Positions 43,971 to 51,782 of a stretch of 51,782 nucleotides of DNA are shown in pieces. The DNA lies in the NCBI GenBank assembly GCA_903864435.1, contig CAIPFY010000155.1, positions 1 through 51,782 on the forward strand, read 5' to 3'. The DNA is from an uncultured Chloroflexota bacterium. GTDB lineage: Bacteria > Chloroflexota > Anaerolineae > Aggregatilineales > Phototrophicaceae. How positions within the stretch are numbered: the stretch's first letter is position 1; every line of letters starts with the position of its first letter. The notes under the pieces are model-generated. The model had not been told where the DNA came from, searched no databases, and saw only the letters and a list, made by a program, of their open reading frames with translations. A program made the translations under genes and the position numbers.

Positions 43971-44848
43971 ACGTTCGCACGAATTCTGAACGACTGGTTT
44001 CTGTATCTGTGATGGGGCAAATTGCCTCCCCCGGTTTCCCCGGTTTGCCCGCTGAACCGTATCGTCTGGATGCTGATGGCAAGCCCTTTTTGCTGCCTAC
44101 TTACGGCGGCATTGTCTATAACGTTTCGGTAGGCGACTCGGCCTACGGTTGGCTGGCCGATACCATTCATCCCGGCGTCAGCATTTCGCTCAAGGATGAT
44201 ATGGGGAATCGCGGCCTGAATCTGTTCGCCTGCGTGGGGAATACGGCTGTGGTGATGTCGGGTGATGCGCGGGGCGCTAAAGGCGTGGTCAGCGGCAAAT
44301 CCGGGCGCTTTTCGGAACAGGTCATCATTCACTTCGCCAAAGCGGATCGCTTAAAAATGGCGATTGGCGACAAGATTAATGTGCGCTCGGTGGGGGTGGG
44401 CATGGAACTGGCGAATCACCCCGACATTAAACTGAAAAGCTGTTCGCCTGAATTTCTGGAAAATCTGGAAGTGACGACGGGCGCAGATGGCAAGCTGCAT
44501 GTGCCAGTGGTCGCTGTTGTCCCGCCGCATTTGCTCGGTTCGGGCGCGGGGCTAACCAGCGAGGGCGGTTCGCTGCACATTCAATCTGCCGACAAGTCCG
44601 CGCTCAAAGAAGCCGGACTGGACGGCTTGCGTTTGGGCGATGTGGTGGCGCTTTCGGATTACGACAGCAGTTGGAATCACGGCTATTTGCGCGGCGCAGT
44701 CGGCATCGGCGTGATCGGGCAAGGCGACAGCCCGCGTGCGGGTCATGGCCCCGGCATCACCCTGCTGATGACCTCGGCACTGAATGGAATCAATCCGGTG
44801 GTCACGCCCGGCGTTAACCTCAAAAGCGTGTTCAGCTTGCAGGAGTGA
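43967..44848 (+). CDS. DUF4438 protein, copy 2
   Basis: A 293-residue paralogue of copy 1: VSVMGQIASPGFPGLPAEPY, GGIVYNVSVGDSAYGWLADTIHPGVSISL, FACVGNTAVVMSGDARGAKGVVSGKSGRF, VVPPHLLGSGAGLTSEGGSLHIQ, LRLGDVVALSDYDSSWNHGYLRGAVGIGVIGQGDSPRAGHGPGITLLMT. The same HGPGI end is conserved. The tight ATGA overlap and full length of both copies suggest that they form a heteromer. Sequence identity by eye is moderate, so the duplication is old. Confidence 0.88.
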   Translation: MNVRTNSERLVSVSVMGQIASPGFPGLPAEPYRLDADGKPFLLPTYGGIVYNVSVGDSAYGWLADTIHPGVSISLKDDMGNRGLNLFACVGNTAVVMSGDARGAKGVVSGKSGRFSEQVIIHFAKADRLKMAIGDKINVRSVGVGMELANHPDIKLKSCSPEFLENLEVTTGADGKLHVPVVAVVPPHLLGSGAGLTSEGGSLHIQSADKSALKEAGLDGLRLGDVVALSDYDSSWNHGYLRGAVGIGVIGQGDSPRAGHGPGITLLMTSALNGINPVVTPGVNLKSVFSLQE

Positions 44849-44928
44849 GACTCGCATAGCGGACGGTCTGACGAGCGAACATCGTTTTATTGTGGACGAA
44901 ATGATTGCACGATACAGGGGGATTGCTC

Positions 44929-45393
44929 ATGGAAAAAACCTACATTAAGCACATGGCTTTTGCTGTCCGCGATGCACATGCGGCGCTGAAAACCTATCAG
45001 GATTTGCTAGGCATTGGCTACGATGCCAAAGTGGAAGATTATCCCAAGTCGCGGAATCGTGTGGCGCTATTCTGGGTGGGCGATGTTGAATATCAGCTTT
45101 GCCAATCGCTGGATGCCGGTGGGCGCTTTGATAAATGGATCAATGAACGTGGCTACGAAGGGCTGCATCACATTTGCTACGCTGTCCCCGACATTGAAAA
45201 AGGGCTGGCAGACGCACAGGCTAAAGGCGCTACGCTGAAAGAATGCAGCGCGTGTAAAGTGAAGGGCAGCCATGTTCACCCCGAAGGTTGGGTGGCGTTT
45301 CTCGATCAAGAAGCGGGTGGTATCGAACTGGAACTGATGCAGGTCTATACCCCCGAACAACTGGAACAATACAAAAAGGTCAAGGGGATTTGA
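44929..45393 (+). CDS. VOC-family protein (methylmalonyl-CoA epimerase-like)
   Basis: A 154-residue vicinal-oxygen-chelate protein. It starts IKHMAFAVRDAHAALKTYQDLLG (metal His) and has GLHHICYAVPDIEKGLADAQAKG (second metal His) and the acidic ligand near the C-terminus in GGIELELMQ, as in methylmalonyl-CoA epimerases. Many such proteins are 2-epimerases of acids or lactoyl-type enzymes. ATG at 44929 with AGGGGG at good spacing; an in-frame ATG eight codons upstream lacks a site. Followed after 2 bases by the dehydrogenase gene. Confidence 0.88.
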   Translation: MEKTYIKHMAFAVRDAHAALKTYQDLLGIGYDAKVEDYPKSRNRVALFWVGDVEYQLCQSLDAGGRFDKWINERGYEGLHHICYAVPDIEKGLADAQAKGATLKECSACKVKGSHVHPEGWVAFLDQEAGGIELELMQVYTPEQLEQYKKVKGI

Positions 45394-45395
45394 CG

Positions 45396-46463
45396 ATGCC
45401 TATCACCTTGATTCGCGTTCCGGTTGATTCTCTCGAAACCTTTGTTTTTGAAACATTCTGTGCGCTCGGCGTGGTGCCGGATGAAGCGCGGCGCTGTACA
45501 CGCGGGCTGATGGAAAGTGAACTGCGCTGCTTGCCCGGTCAGGGGCAGGGGGTTCGCCGCCTGCCTGTATACCGCGAACGCATTGGCAACGGCTGGATCA
45601 TCCCCGGCGCGCCCTACGAAATTGTGAAGGAATCGCCCGCGCTGGCGCTGGTGGACGGACATAACGGCCTCGGCTCGGTGGTCGCGCAAAAGTCTATGGA
45701 ACTGGCTGTTCAGAAAGCCAAGATCAGCGGCGTGGGCACGGTGATTGTGCGCAACAGCACGCATTTTGGTTCGGCGGCGGTTCCGGCGCGGCTGGCGCTG
45801 GCACAGGATTGTATCGGTATTGCAATGACCAACGCTGGCCCGGAGATGGCTCCTTGGGGGGCATCCAGCGGCGTGGTCGGCACGAACCCTTGGGGCCTTG
45901 TCGCGCCAACGGGCGGCGATTTCCCGGTGGTACTCGATATTGCGCTGACGACGGCTGGCAAAGGCATGATGCGCTGGTTTGAGCGCGAAGGTCTCAAAAT
46001 GCCGTTGGACTGGGCGCTCACGCCAGAAGGCGAAGAAACTGATGATCCGACTGCGGCTATGCAAGGGGCGCTGCTGGGCATTGGTCAGCACAAGGGTTAT
46101 GGACTTTCGATGATGACCGATGTCATCACCGGCGTGATTGCAGGCGGCGGTTTCGGCCTCGCGCCGTATTCCAACCCGGCTAAACAGGATGTGTCGCACA
46201 CCTTTATCGCCATTGATATTGCGTGGTTCATGCCGGTGGACACGTTCAAAGCCCGCATGGATGAGTTTATCCAGCAGATCAAATCGGCTCGCAAGCGCCC
46301 CGGTGTGACGGAAATTCTCGTCCCCGGTGAACTGGATTACCGCCGTGAACAGCAGTACCGCCGCGACGGTGCGCAGTTAGACTCGGTGGTGTTTGACGAG
46401 TTGGCGGCGCTGGCGCGTGATCTGGGTGTGAATTTCCCCTTTGCGCGTGAGGTTGTGGTCTAA
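45396..46463 (+). CDS. Ldh2/malate/ureidoglycolate dehydrogenase family
   Basis: A 355-residue NAD(P)-dependent 2-hydroxyacid dehydrogenase of the type II malate/L-lactate/sulfolactate/ureidoglycolate family, unrelated to classical LDH. Marks: MESELRCLPGQGQGVRRLPVYRERI, RNSTHFGSAAVPARLA with the catalytic His, GTNPWGLVAPT, VVLDIALTTAGKGMM, and QHKGYGLSMMTDVITGVIAG. The longer upstream frame overlaps the VOC gene and is rejected; ATG at 45396 has AAGGGGAT. It would interconvert a 2-hydroxy and 2-oxo acid in the pathway. Confidence 0.9.
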   Translation: MPITLIRVPVDSLETFVFETFCALGVVPDEARRCTRGLMESELRCLPGQGQGVRRLPVYRERIGNGWIIPGAPYEIVKESPALALVDGHNGLGSVVAQKSMELAVQKAKISGVGTVIVRNSTHFGSAAVPARLALAQDCIGIAMTNAGPEMAPWGASSGVVGTNPWGLVAPTGGDFPVVLDIALTTAGKGMMRWFEREGLKMPLDWALTPEGEETDDPTAAMQGALLGIGQHKGYGLSMMTDVITGVIAGGGFGLAPYSNPAKQDVSHTFIAIDIAWFMPVDTFKARMDEFIQQIKSARKRPGVTEILVPGELDYRREQQYRRDGAQLDSVVFDELAALARDLGVNFPFAREVVV

Positions 46464-47182
46464 TGACCGATCTTCAAGCGCCCGAAACACTTGCACGTCC
46501 GCTGGCAACCCGCGTTGCTGGCCTGCCCGAAGCCGCTGTGATGCCTGCCGGCGCTCCTATTCCCGATGTGGTGATCGCTGCGGCGGTTGCGGCGCTGGAA
46601 CAGGGCAAGACCCACTATACCGATCGCCCCGGCATTCTCGGCCTGCGTCAGTGGGTGAGCGATACCCTGAAGGGTACTGCTCAGATTAATCTCAAACCCG
46701 GTGACATCACGATCACCTGCGGCTCCACCGAAGCCCGTTTTGTCACGTTCAAGCGGCTGCTCAAACCCGGCGAAACCATCCTGTGTCCGGGCGATTCGTC
46801 GCGCATTCTCGGCGCGGCACACCTGATCGGCCTGTCTATCGTCACCACCGCCGCCGACCCAACGGCGGTGCGCCTTGTGTATCTGACGCCTGATGTGCCA
46901 GCCGCAGAGCGCGACTCGCTGCTCACGCAGGCCGCCGCCCATCAGTGGTGGGTGCTGTGGGACATCAGCGCCGCTTCCTCGGATTTCCATCCGGCGCAGA
47001 ACACCGCCCTCGCGCCCCGCGTCATTACGGTTGGCAGCCTCAGCCCCATGATGCCCGGTTGGCGCGTGGGCTGGATGGGCGGGTCGGAAATGGCCGATAA
47101 ACTCCGCGCCTATAAACAAAGCATGACTATCTGCACCACCAGCATTTCTCAATGGGCAGGAATCGGAGCCGTAGTACCATGA
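46463..47182 (+). CDS. Truncated aminotransferase-like protein without PLP lysine
   Basis: A 239-residue protein that aligns by eye with the large domain of class I/II aminotransferases but stops before the C-terminal small domain. Recognisable are GKTHYTDRPGILGLRQW, ITITCGSTEARFVTF, WWVLWDISAASSDF (Asp167 at the DEIY position) and VGSLSPMMPGWRVGWM. In active enzymes the last reads SFSKxxxMxGWR with the Schiff-base Lys; here residue 195 is Pro, so no PLP catalysis is expected. The NPTG motif is also lost. It ends SISQWAGIGAVVP, overlapping the intact aminotransferase by ATGA. The clean frame and position suggest a maintained partner protein or a decaying duplicate. Confidence 0.8.
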   Translation: MTDLQAPETLARPLATRVAGLPEAAVMPAGAPIPDVVIAAAVAALEQGKTHYTDRPGILGLRQWVSDTLKGTAQINLKPGDITITCGSTEARFVTFKRLLKPGETILCPGDSSRILGAAHLIGLSIVTTAADPTAVRLVYLTPDVPAAERDSLLTQAAAHQWWVLWDISAASSDFHPAQNTALAPRVITVGSLSPMMPGWRVGWMGGSEMADKLRAYKQSMTICTTSISQWAGIGAVVP

Positions 47183-48360
47183 CCGCCTCGAATATCCCTG
47201 AATCGGTACGTGCGGTTGCCGCTGATGGCACTCAACTCCGGTACGCACTCATGGAGCTTTCTGCTCAGTACCCGGACGCGATTGCGTTGGGGCGCGGTGA
47301 TCCCGACCTTGCCACGCCGCCGCACATTATCGAAGCGGTCAAGCTGGCGGTACGTGACCAGCGTACCGCGCCTACACCCGTCGCGGGAATGACGGCGCTG
47401 CGCGAGGCGCTGGCGCATAAGTTCCAGACGGATAACGGGCTGCCCGTAGATGCCGACAACATCATGCTGACCACCGGCGGGCAGGAGGGGTTATTCCTGC
47501 TCATGCAAACCCTGCTCGACCCCGGCGATGAAGTCCTCGTCCCTGACCCGCGCTACACCTCGTATGACGAAGCCATCGAGAGTGCGGGCGGGCGCATGGT
47601 GATGATCCCGACTGACCATGAGGATGCGTTCAACCTGCGCCCCGAAGCGGTTGAATCTGCCATCACGCCGCGTACCAAAGCCCTGCTGATCGTCACGCCT
47701 AGCAATCCGACCAGCGGCATTGTCACCGAAGAACGCCTGCGCGGAATCGCAGAAGTGGCTATCAAGCACAACCTGATCGTGATTTCGGACGAAATCTACG
47801 AGAAGTTCTTGTATGACGGCTGGAAGCATTTCAGCATCGGTTCTCTGCCCGGTATGGCGGAACGCACGATTACGCTGAACGGCTTCTCCAAAACCTATGC
47901 GATGACCGGCTTTCGCTGCGGGTTTGCCGCCGCGCCTAAGAACTTCATTCGCGCCATGACCAATGTCAAAGCCGTCACCACTGGCCCGGTGGCGACCATT
48001 TCACAGTGGGCGGGGCTGGCGGCGCTCAATGGCCCGAAAGAACCGATTGAAACCTTCCACCGCATCTACAGTGAGCGCCGCCGCCTGATGATGGACGGCT
48101 TGCTCAGTATGGGGCTGAGTTTCAGTGATCCTCGCGGCGCGTTCTTCCTGTGGACGAATAGTTCATCGGTCGGGATTCACGCCACTGAACTGTCGTATTT
48201 GCTGCTCAAAGAAGGCCGCGTCCTCATCTTCCCCGGCACTGGTTTCGGTGAAAATTGGGGCGGTTATCTGCGAATCAGCATTTTGCAGAACACGGATTTG
48301 CTCCACGAAGCCTTGGAACGCATGCGTCCGATTATTAATCGTTACCGCGCTGCCCATTAA
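47179..48360 (+). CDS. Class I/II PLP aminotransferase
   Basis: A 393-residue aminotransferase with complete PLP sites: SNPTSG in place of NNPTG, SDEIYEKFLYDG, and Lys in NGFSKTYAMTGFRCGF. It is a paralogue of the enzyme at 32857-34029 and of the degenerate protein just upstream, sharing the ISQWAGLAAL block with the latter. The ATG at 47179 (ATGA overlap) is preferred to an in-frame start 27 bases earlier. It should move an amino group onto or from the 2-oxo acid handled by the Ldh2-type enzyme. Confidence 0.92.
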   Translation: MTASNIPESVRAVAADGTQLRYALMELSAQYPDAIALGRGDPDLATPPHIIEAVKLAVRDQRTAPTPVAGMTALREALAHKFQTDNGLPVDADNIMLTTGGQEGLFLLMQTLLDPGDEVLVPDPRYTSYDEAIESAGGRMVMIPTDHEDAFNLRPEAVESAITPRTKALLIVTPSNPTSGIVTEERLRGIAEVAIKHNLIVISDEIYEKFLYDGWKHFSIGSLPGMAERTITLNGFSKTYAMTGFRCGFAAAPKNFIRAMTNVKAVTTGPVATISQWAGLAALNGPKEPIETFHRIYSERRRLMMDGLLSMGLSFSDPRGAFFLWTNSSSVGIHATELSYLLLKEGRVLIFPGTGFGENWGGYLRISILQNTDLLHEALERMRPIINRYRAAH

Positions 48361-48414
48361 AGGGTGCCATTCACGATAGGGATTTCGAGAGCGTTATACA
48401 AAAGGATGGTTCTG

Positions 48415-49395
48415 ATGACCGATCTGAAGATTGGCTCTGTTACCGCTGCACCCGGTACTCGTGTGCGCGGGGTTATTCCAGTGACTCAGCTTCCCGGTGG
48501 GCGTCCGCTTGAAATCCCGATCATTGTGCTGAACGGCGCTCAACCTGGCCCGTGCGTGTGGGTGGATGCGGTCATTCACGGGGATGAACCGGAAGGGACG
48601 CTGTGCTGTCATCTGGTGGATGCGGTACTCGACCCGGCTCAGATGCGCGGCAGCGTCGTCCTCGTCCCTGTACTCAACGTGCCGGCCTATGAAGCCGCCC
48701 AGCGTGGCAACCCGCTGGATACGTTCAGCTACGATCTGAACCGTATCTATCCCGGCAAGGCCGATGGCTACCTGACCGAACGGTTGGCACACACACACAG
48801 CATATGGCTGCGGGATGTGGCGACATACGAAATCTCGATTCATTCCGGCGGGGCGCATTCGTATCTTTCAGAGACGATTTTTGCCACCACCGATGAAAAG
48901 GCGATTGAACTGGCGAAAGCAATGGGCGCGGGCTGGGGATTGATCCTCAAGAGCTTCCTGCCCAAAGGTAGCCCGCCTGCGGTGATGTTTGAAGCTGGCA
49001 AACAGGGGATTACGGTTGAACTGGGCGGACGGCCTGCCACCTCCCCGCGTGATTTTGACCGCTGCGGGCGCGTGCTGGCAGAAGGCGTACTCAATGTTCT
49101 GCGCTACTACGGCGTGATCGAAGGACAGGCTACCCGTGCGGATAAGTGGTTGACGGGGGTGCAGCATGCGTTGTTAGCGCCCACCAGCGGCCTGTTTCTG
49201 GCGGAACCCTCGTTAGAATTTCAGAAGCCGATGAAAAAAGGCGATCGCATCGCCCGCATTATGGACGTGTACGGCGATCTGTTGGCGGAAGTGCTGGCGC
49301 CTGTGGACGGCATGATCTTCGGCCTGCGGGCGCTACCGAATGTTCAAACCGGCGATTGGTGTTGTTTCTACGCCGAAATTCAGGGCGAGCTATAA
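48415..49395 (+). CDS. AstE/AspA-like zinc deacylase
   Basis: A 326-residue M14-fold carboxypeptidase-like enzyme of the succinylglutamate desuccinylase/aspartoacylase group, which removes acyl groups from N-acyl amino acids. Zinc ligands are in VIHGDEPEG (His, Glu) and IHSGGAHSY (His); the C-terminal half GLFLAEPSLEFQKPMKKGDRIARIMD is a biotinyl-like beta domain common to the family. Upstream in-frame ATGs are rejected because AAAGGA fits the one at 48415. Family members act on ectoine-derived N-acetyl-diaminobutyrate in some bacteria, but no ectoine hydrolase is present here. Confidence 0.87.
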   Translation: MTDLKIGSVTAAPGTRVRGVIPVTQLPGGRPLEIPIIVLNGAQPGPCVWVDAVIHGDEPEGTLCCHLVDAVLDPAQMRGSVVLVPVLNVPAYEAAQRGNPLDTFSYDLNRIYPGKADGYLTERLAHTHSIWLRDVATYEISIHSGGAHSYLSETIFATTDEKAIELAKAMGAGWGLILKSFLPKGSPPAVMFEAGKQGITVELGGRPATSPRDFDRCGRVLAEGVLNVLRYYGVIEGQATRADKWLTGVQHALLAPTSGLFLAEPSLEFQKPMKKGDRIARIMDVYGDLLAEVLAPVDGMIFGLRALPNVQTGDWCCFYAEIQGEL

Positions 49396-49399
49396 TCAC

Positions 49400-50563
49400 A
49401 TGGCTCTCCCGCTTGTCCAATCGTTACTGACTGATCTGGTGCGAATCCCTTCGCCCAACCCGCCCGGCGACACCCGCGCCATTGCCGCCCACATTGCCGC
49501 CGTAATGAGCGCGGCAGGCTGTGAAACGCGCATTCTCGCGCCGCCAAACAAGCCCGAAGCGCAAAGCGTGATTGCGGTGTGGGGCGCGGGCGACCCGGTG
49601 ATTATGCTCCACGCGCACATTGATACCGTGCCGATCGCCCAGAACGAGGCGCAGCACTGGAGTGTTGATCCTTACGAGGCTGTTGTTCGCAACGGCAAAC
49701 TGTACGGCAAAGGCAGCGTGGATGATAAAGCGCCGCTGGCCGCGATGATGACCGCCATCCTCGATGCGGCGCAGCGTGGCGAAGCGCCGCAGGGGACGCT
49801 CGTTCTGGTGGCTGCCGCTGAGGAAGAAACGGGCGGGCGTTTAGGCACGCGCTGGTTAGCCGATGCCGGTCATTTGCCCCAGTGTGATTTTATCATCGTG
49901 GGCGAACAGACCCACAACCGCGCCGCTACTGCCCACAAAGGCGTGATGCGTGCCACCGTCCGCGCCACTGGGCGCTCGGTTCATGCCACCAACCCGGATC
50001 GTGGCGTGAATGCCATCACCGCAATGGCGCGGGCGGTGCTGGCGCTGGAAGCCTACCACCGCGACCTTAGCCAGCGCCCGCACCCGATGGTCGGCGTACC
50101 GACCTGCAACGTGGGTGTGATACAGGGCGGCAGTACCGCCAACGCGGTACCCGACTCGTGCGCCGTCTATCTTGACCGGCGCATGGTTCCCCGCGAAGAC
50201 CCTGCTGCTGTTCAAGCCGAGATGAAAGCGGTGATCGAGAAGGTGCAGGCGGGCGAAGCACAGCTTTCGATTGGCGACTTTCAGGTATCGAACTGGTTCG
50301 AGTCAACGGTTGAGTCGCCGCTGGCGAAACGCTTTTTGGACTGCATCCAGAAGGAATTGGGCGCTGATCCCGGCCCAATCGGCTATTTACCCGGCAGCGA
50401 TGCCAAACACCTGACGGGCGCGGTGCGTGGCGAAATGGTCATCTTTGGCCCCGGTAGCTATGAAGTCGCCCATGCGTATGATGAATATGTGGACTTGCGC
50501 GAACTGCAATCAACCACCACTATTTTGATCGCATTCGTCAGTCAAACCCTATTCAATAAGTGA
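49400..50563 (+). CDS. M20-family amidohydrolase (ArgE/DapE-like)
   Basis: A 387-residue two-metal hydrolase. Marks: IMLHAHIDTVPI (metal His, catalytic Asp), YGKGSVDDKAPLAAM (bridging Asp), AAAEEETGGRLGT (Glu pair), the dimer-lid SVHATNPDRGVNAI, and a late His in VAHAYDEYVDL. Similar to acetylornithine deacetylase, succinyl-diaminopimelate desuccinylase and carboxypeptidase G. It hydrolyses N-acyl or N-carbamoyl amino acids. The start at 49400 lies 4 bases after the previous stop with only a weak ribosome site, so it is probably translationally coupled. Confidence 0.9.
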   Translation: MALPLVQSLLTDLVRIPSPNPPGDTRAIAAHIAAVMSAAGCETRILAPPNKPEAQSVIAVWGAGDPVIMLHAHIDTVPIAQNEAQHWSVDPYEAVVRNGKLYGKGSVDDKAPLAAMMTAILDAAQRGEAPQGTLVLVAAAEEETGGRLGTRWLADAGHLPQCDFIIVGEQTHNRAATAHKGVMRATVRATGRSVHATNPDRGVNAITAMARAVLALEAYHRDLSQRPHPMVGVPTCNVGVIQGGSTANAVPDSCAVYLDRRMVPREDPAAVQAEMKAVIEKVQAGEAQLSIGDFQVSNWFESTVESPLAKRFLDCIQKELGADPGPIGYLPGSDAKHLTGAVRGEMVIFGPGSYEVAHAYDEYVDLRELQSTTTILIAFVSQTLFNK

Positions 50564-50579
50564 ATTTGGAAAAACCATT

Positions 50580-51782
50580 TTGAGAGTTCAAACCCTCATC
50601 ACCAACGGTCAGGTTGTCACCGAAACAGGTATCGAGGCGCTGGATGTCGCCATTGACGGCGGGCGCATTGTCGCGCTGGCGGCACGCGGCACAGCGATCG
50701 AAGCCTCCGAAGTGATTGATGCGGCGGGCGCGTTTGTCATCCCCGGCGCGATTGATATTCATTTCCATTGCCGCGCACCGGCCTACCCCGATCGCGGCGA
50801 CTTCGCTACCGAAACGCAGGCGGCGGCAGCGGGCGGCGTCACCACCATTTTCGAGATGCCCATTTCCAAGCCGTGCTGTGCCACCGGCGAAATCTTCCGC
50901 GCCCGCAAAGCACTGGGCGAAGCCAACGCATATGTCAACTTTGGTCTGTACGGTGCGCCCGGTCTGCTGGACAGGCGCGAAATCCGCGAGATGGTGGACG
51001 AAGGCGCGATTGGCTTCAAAATCTTCATGACGGGCGCACCCGCAGGCCGCAACGACGAGTTTGAAGGGCTGTGCCTGCCGCATGTTCCCGAACTGTATCA
51101 GGGCATGAAACTGGTGGCTGAAACCGGGCTGGTTTGCTCGGTTCACGCGGAGAATGACCAGCTGCTGGAATGGCACAGTGCGCAGCTCCGCGCCGCCAAC
51201 CGCAACGATGTGGCCTCGCACGGCGAATCGCGCCCCCCGCATGTGGAGGCGCTGGCAGTTGCCACGCTGTTCTCGCTGAACAAAACCGCCAATGTGCGCC
51301 TGCACATCGCTCATCTTTCCTCCAGCGAAACGCTCGAAATCTTCCGGCAGTTCAAAGCGGCGGGCGCGCCGGGGACTGCCGAAACCTGCCCGCACTATCT
51401 CCTGTTCACTGAAACCGATATGGAGCGCGTCGGGCCGTATGCCAAGATCAACCCGCCGCTGCGCAAACAGGGCGATGTGGATGCGCTGTGGGGCGGAATC
51501 GCGGATAACACGCTGATCGCAGTCACCACCGATCATTCACCTTTCACCGTCGAAGAAAAAGAACGCGCCCGTACCGACATCTGGCGCACGCCTCCCGGTT
51601 CCCCCGGCGTGGAAGAACTGGTACTGGGCATGATGGACTCTGCGCTGAAAGGCCGCTTCAGCATACAGAAGGCGGTGAAGCTCATCAGCACCAACGGCGC
51701 GAAGCGTTTTGGCCTGTATCCGCATAAAGGCGTCATTGCTGTGAATGCGGATGCCGATCTGGTCATCTATGACCCGAACGTG
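50580..51782 (+). CDS. Cyclic amidohydrolase (dihydroorotase/hydantoinase/allantoinase type), runs off the window
   Basis: The first 401 codons of a metal-dependent cyclic amidohydrolase; no stop before the window end. Metal-site residues: His-x-His in IDIHFHCRAP, the carboxylated Lys in GFKIFMTG, His in SVHAEN, His in HIAHLSS and Asp in TTDHSP. It opens cyclic ureides or imides (hydantoin, dihydropyrimidine, allantoin, dihydroorotate). The start is most likely TTG at 50580, because no ATG or GTG precedes VQTLITNGQVV at a sensible place; GGA lies about 9 bases before. It follows the M20 enzyme by 16 bases, and the pair could act in sequence: ring opening, then N-carbamoyl or N-acyl cleavage. 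Confidence 0.87.
   Translation, partial: MRVQTLITNGQVVTETGIEALDVAIDGGRIVALAARGTAIEASEVIDAAGAFVIPGAIDIHFHCRAPAYPDRGDFATETQAAAAGGVTTIFEMPISKPCCATGEIFRARKALGEANAYVNFGLYGAPGLLDRREIREMVDEGAIGFKIFMTGAPAGRNDEFEGLCLPHVPELYQGMKLVAETGLVCSVHAENDQLLEWHSAQLRAANRNDVASHGESRPPHVEALAVATLFSLNKTANVRLHIAHLSSSETLEIFRQFKAAGAPGTAETCPHYLLFTETDMERVGPYAKINPPLRKQGDVDALWGGIADNTLIAVTTDHSPFTVEEKERARTDIWRTPPGSPGVEELVLGMMDSALKGRFSIQKAVKLISTNGAKRFGLYPHKGVIAVNADADLVIYDPNV

Noticed and set aside
48415-49395. Ectoine degradation operon, prompted by the AstE/DoeB-like deacylase, aminotransferase and GntR
   Set aside because: No M24-type ectoine hydrolase and no DoeC/DoeD-like set; the cyclic amidohydrolase and DUF4438 do not fit.
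50553-51536. 327-residue minus-strand open frame at the right end
   Set aside because: Antisense to the cyclic amidohydrolase, whose metal-binding motifs are complete on the plus strand.
45396-51782. Allantoin degradation operon, prompted by the Ldh2-type dehydrogenase, M20 enzyme and cyclic amidohydrolase
   Set aside because: The M20 protein is closer to ArgE/DapE types than to allantoate amidohydrolase, there is no glyoxylate branch gene, and importer and sugar-type enzymes are unexplained. It remains an outside possibility.

Overview
The window looks like chromosomal DNA of a GC-rich, free-living heterotrophic bacterium. A member of Chloroflexota (Anaerolineae-like) is my best guess. The guess rests on gene content (MpsC/DUF2294 protein, BMP-family nucleoside importer, large PPC-domain secreted protein, DUF4438 pair) and on dispersed CCCCTCTCC/GGAGAGGGG palindromic repeats; no marker gene proves it. 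Promoters look like ordinary sigma-70 sites. I found no rRNA, tRNA, CRISPR array, phage or transposase. About 49 protein genes are supported, nearly all on the minus strand up to 42983 and on the plus strand from 43104.

Region 1 (1-13250) is housekeeping and mixed: a CBS protein, an HtpX / small protein / zinc-ribbon operon, a P2-type Ca2+ ATPase behind a structured leader with an internal terminator, an MpsC-domain protein, an MFS carrier, a leucine-rich-repeat protein, a VapBC-like toxin-antitoxin pair between two identical terminator hairpins, a secreted Gly/His-rich protein and a DrrAB-type ABC exporter.

Region 2 (12191-23870) is a nucleoside/ribosyl uptake and salvage block. A BMP binding protein, a double ATPase and two enlarged permeases are followed by an ADP-ribosylglycohydrolase, a PfkB kinase, YjbQ, a frameshifted nucleoside hydrolase, a double-SIS protein and a second PfkB protein with Asn in place of the catalytic Asp. 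The first permease carries an N-terminal extracytoplasmic domain that resembles a PPC domain.

Region 3 (23941-30681) holds two M42-type aminopeptidases, a secreted six-repeat PPC protein, an SGNH hydrolase, PrmC and a 63-residue zinc-ribbon protein with its own terminator.

Region 4 (30735-51782, running off the end) is the most novel part: two long divergent gene sets around a GntR/FCD regulator. Between them lie a near-consensus promoter and a near-perfect 27-bp palindrome. Leftward: gntR, epimerase, Gfo/Idh oxidoreductase, peptide/opine-type ABC binding protein and two permeases (no ATPase), an unassigned 459-residue protein, a second Gfo/Idh, an aminotransferase, an SDR and an M20 peptidase. 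Rightward: two tandem DUF4438 proteins, a VOC protein, an Ldh2-type dehydrogenase, an aminotransferase-like protein lacking the PLP lysine, an intact aminotransferase, an AstE/AspA-like deacylase, an M20 amidohydrolase and a cyclic amidohydrolase. I read this as an undescribed catabolic regulon for an imported N-containing (cyclic amide, N-acyl or amino-sugar-like) compound; the substrate is unknown.
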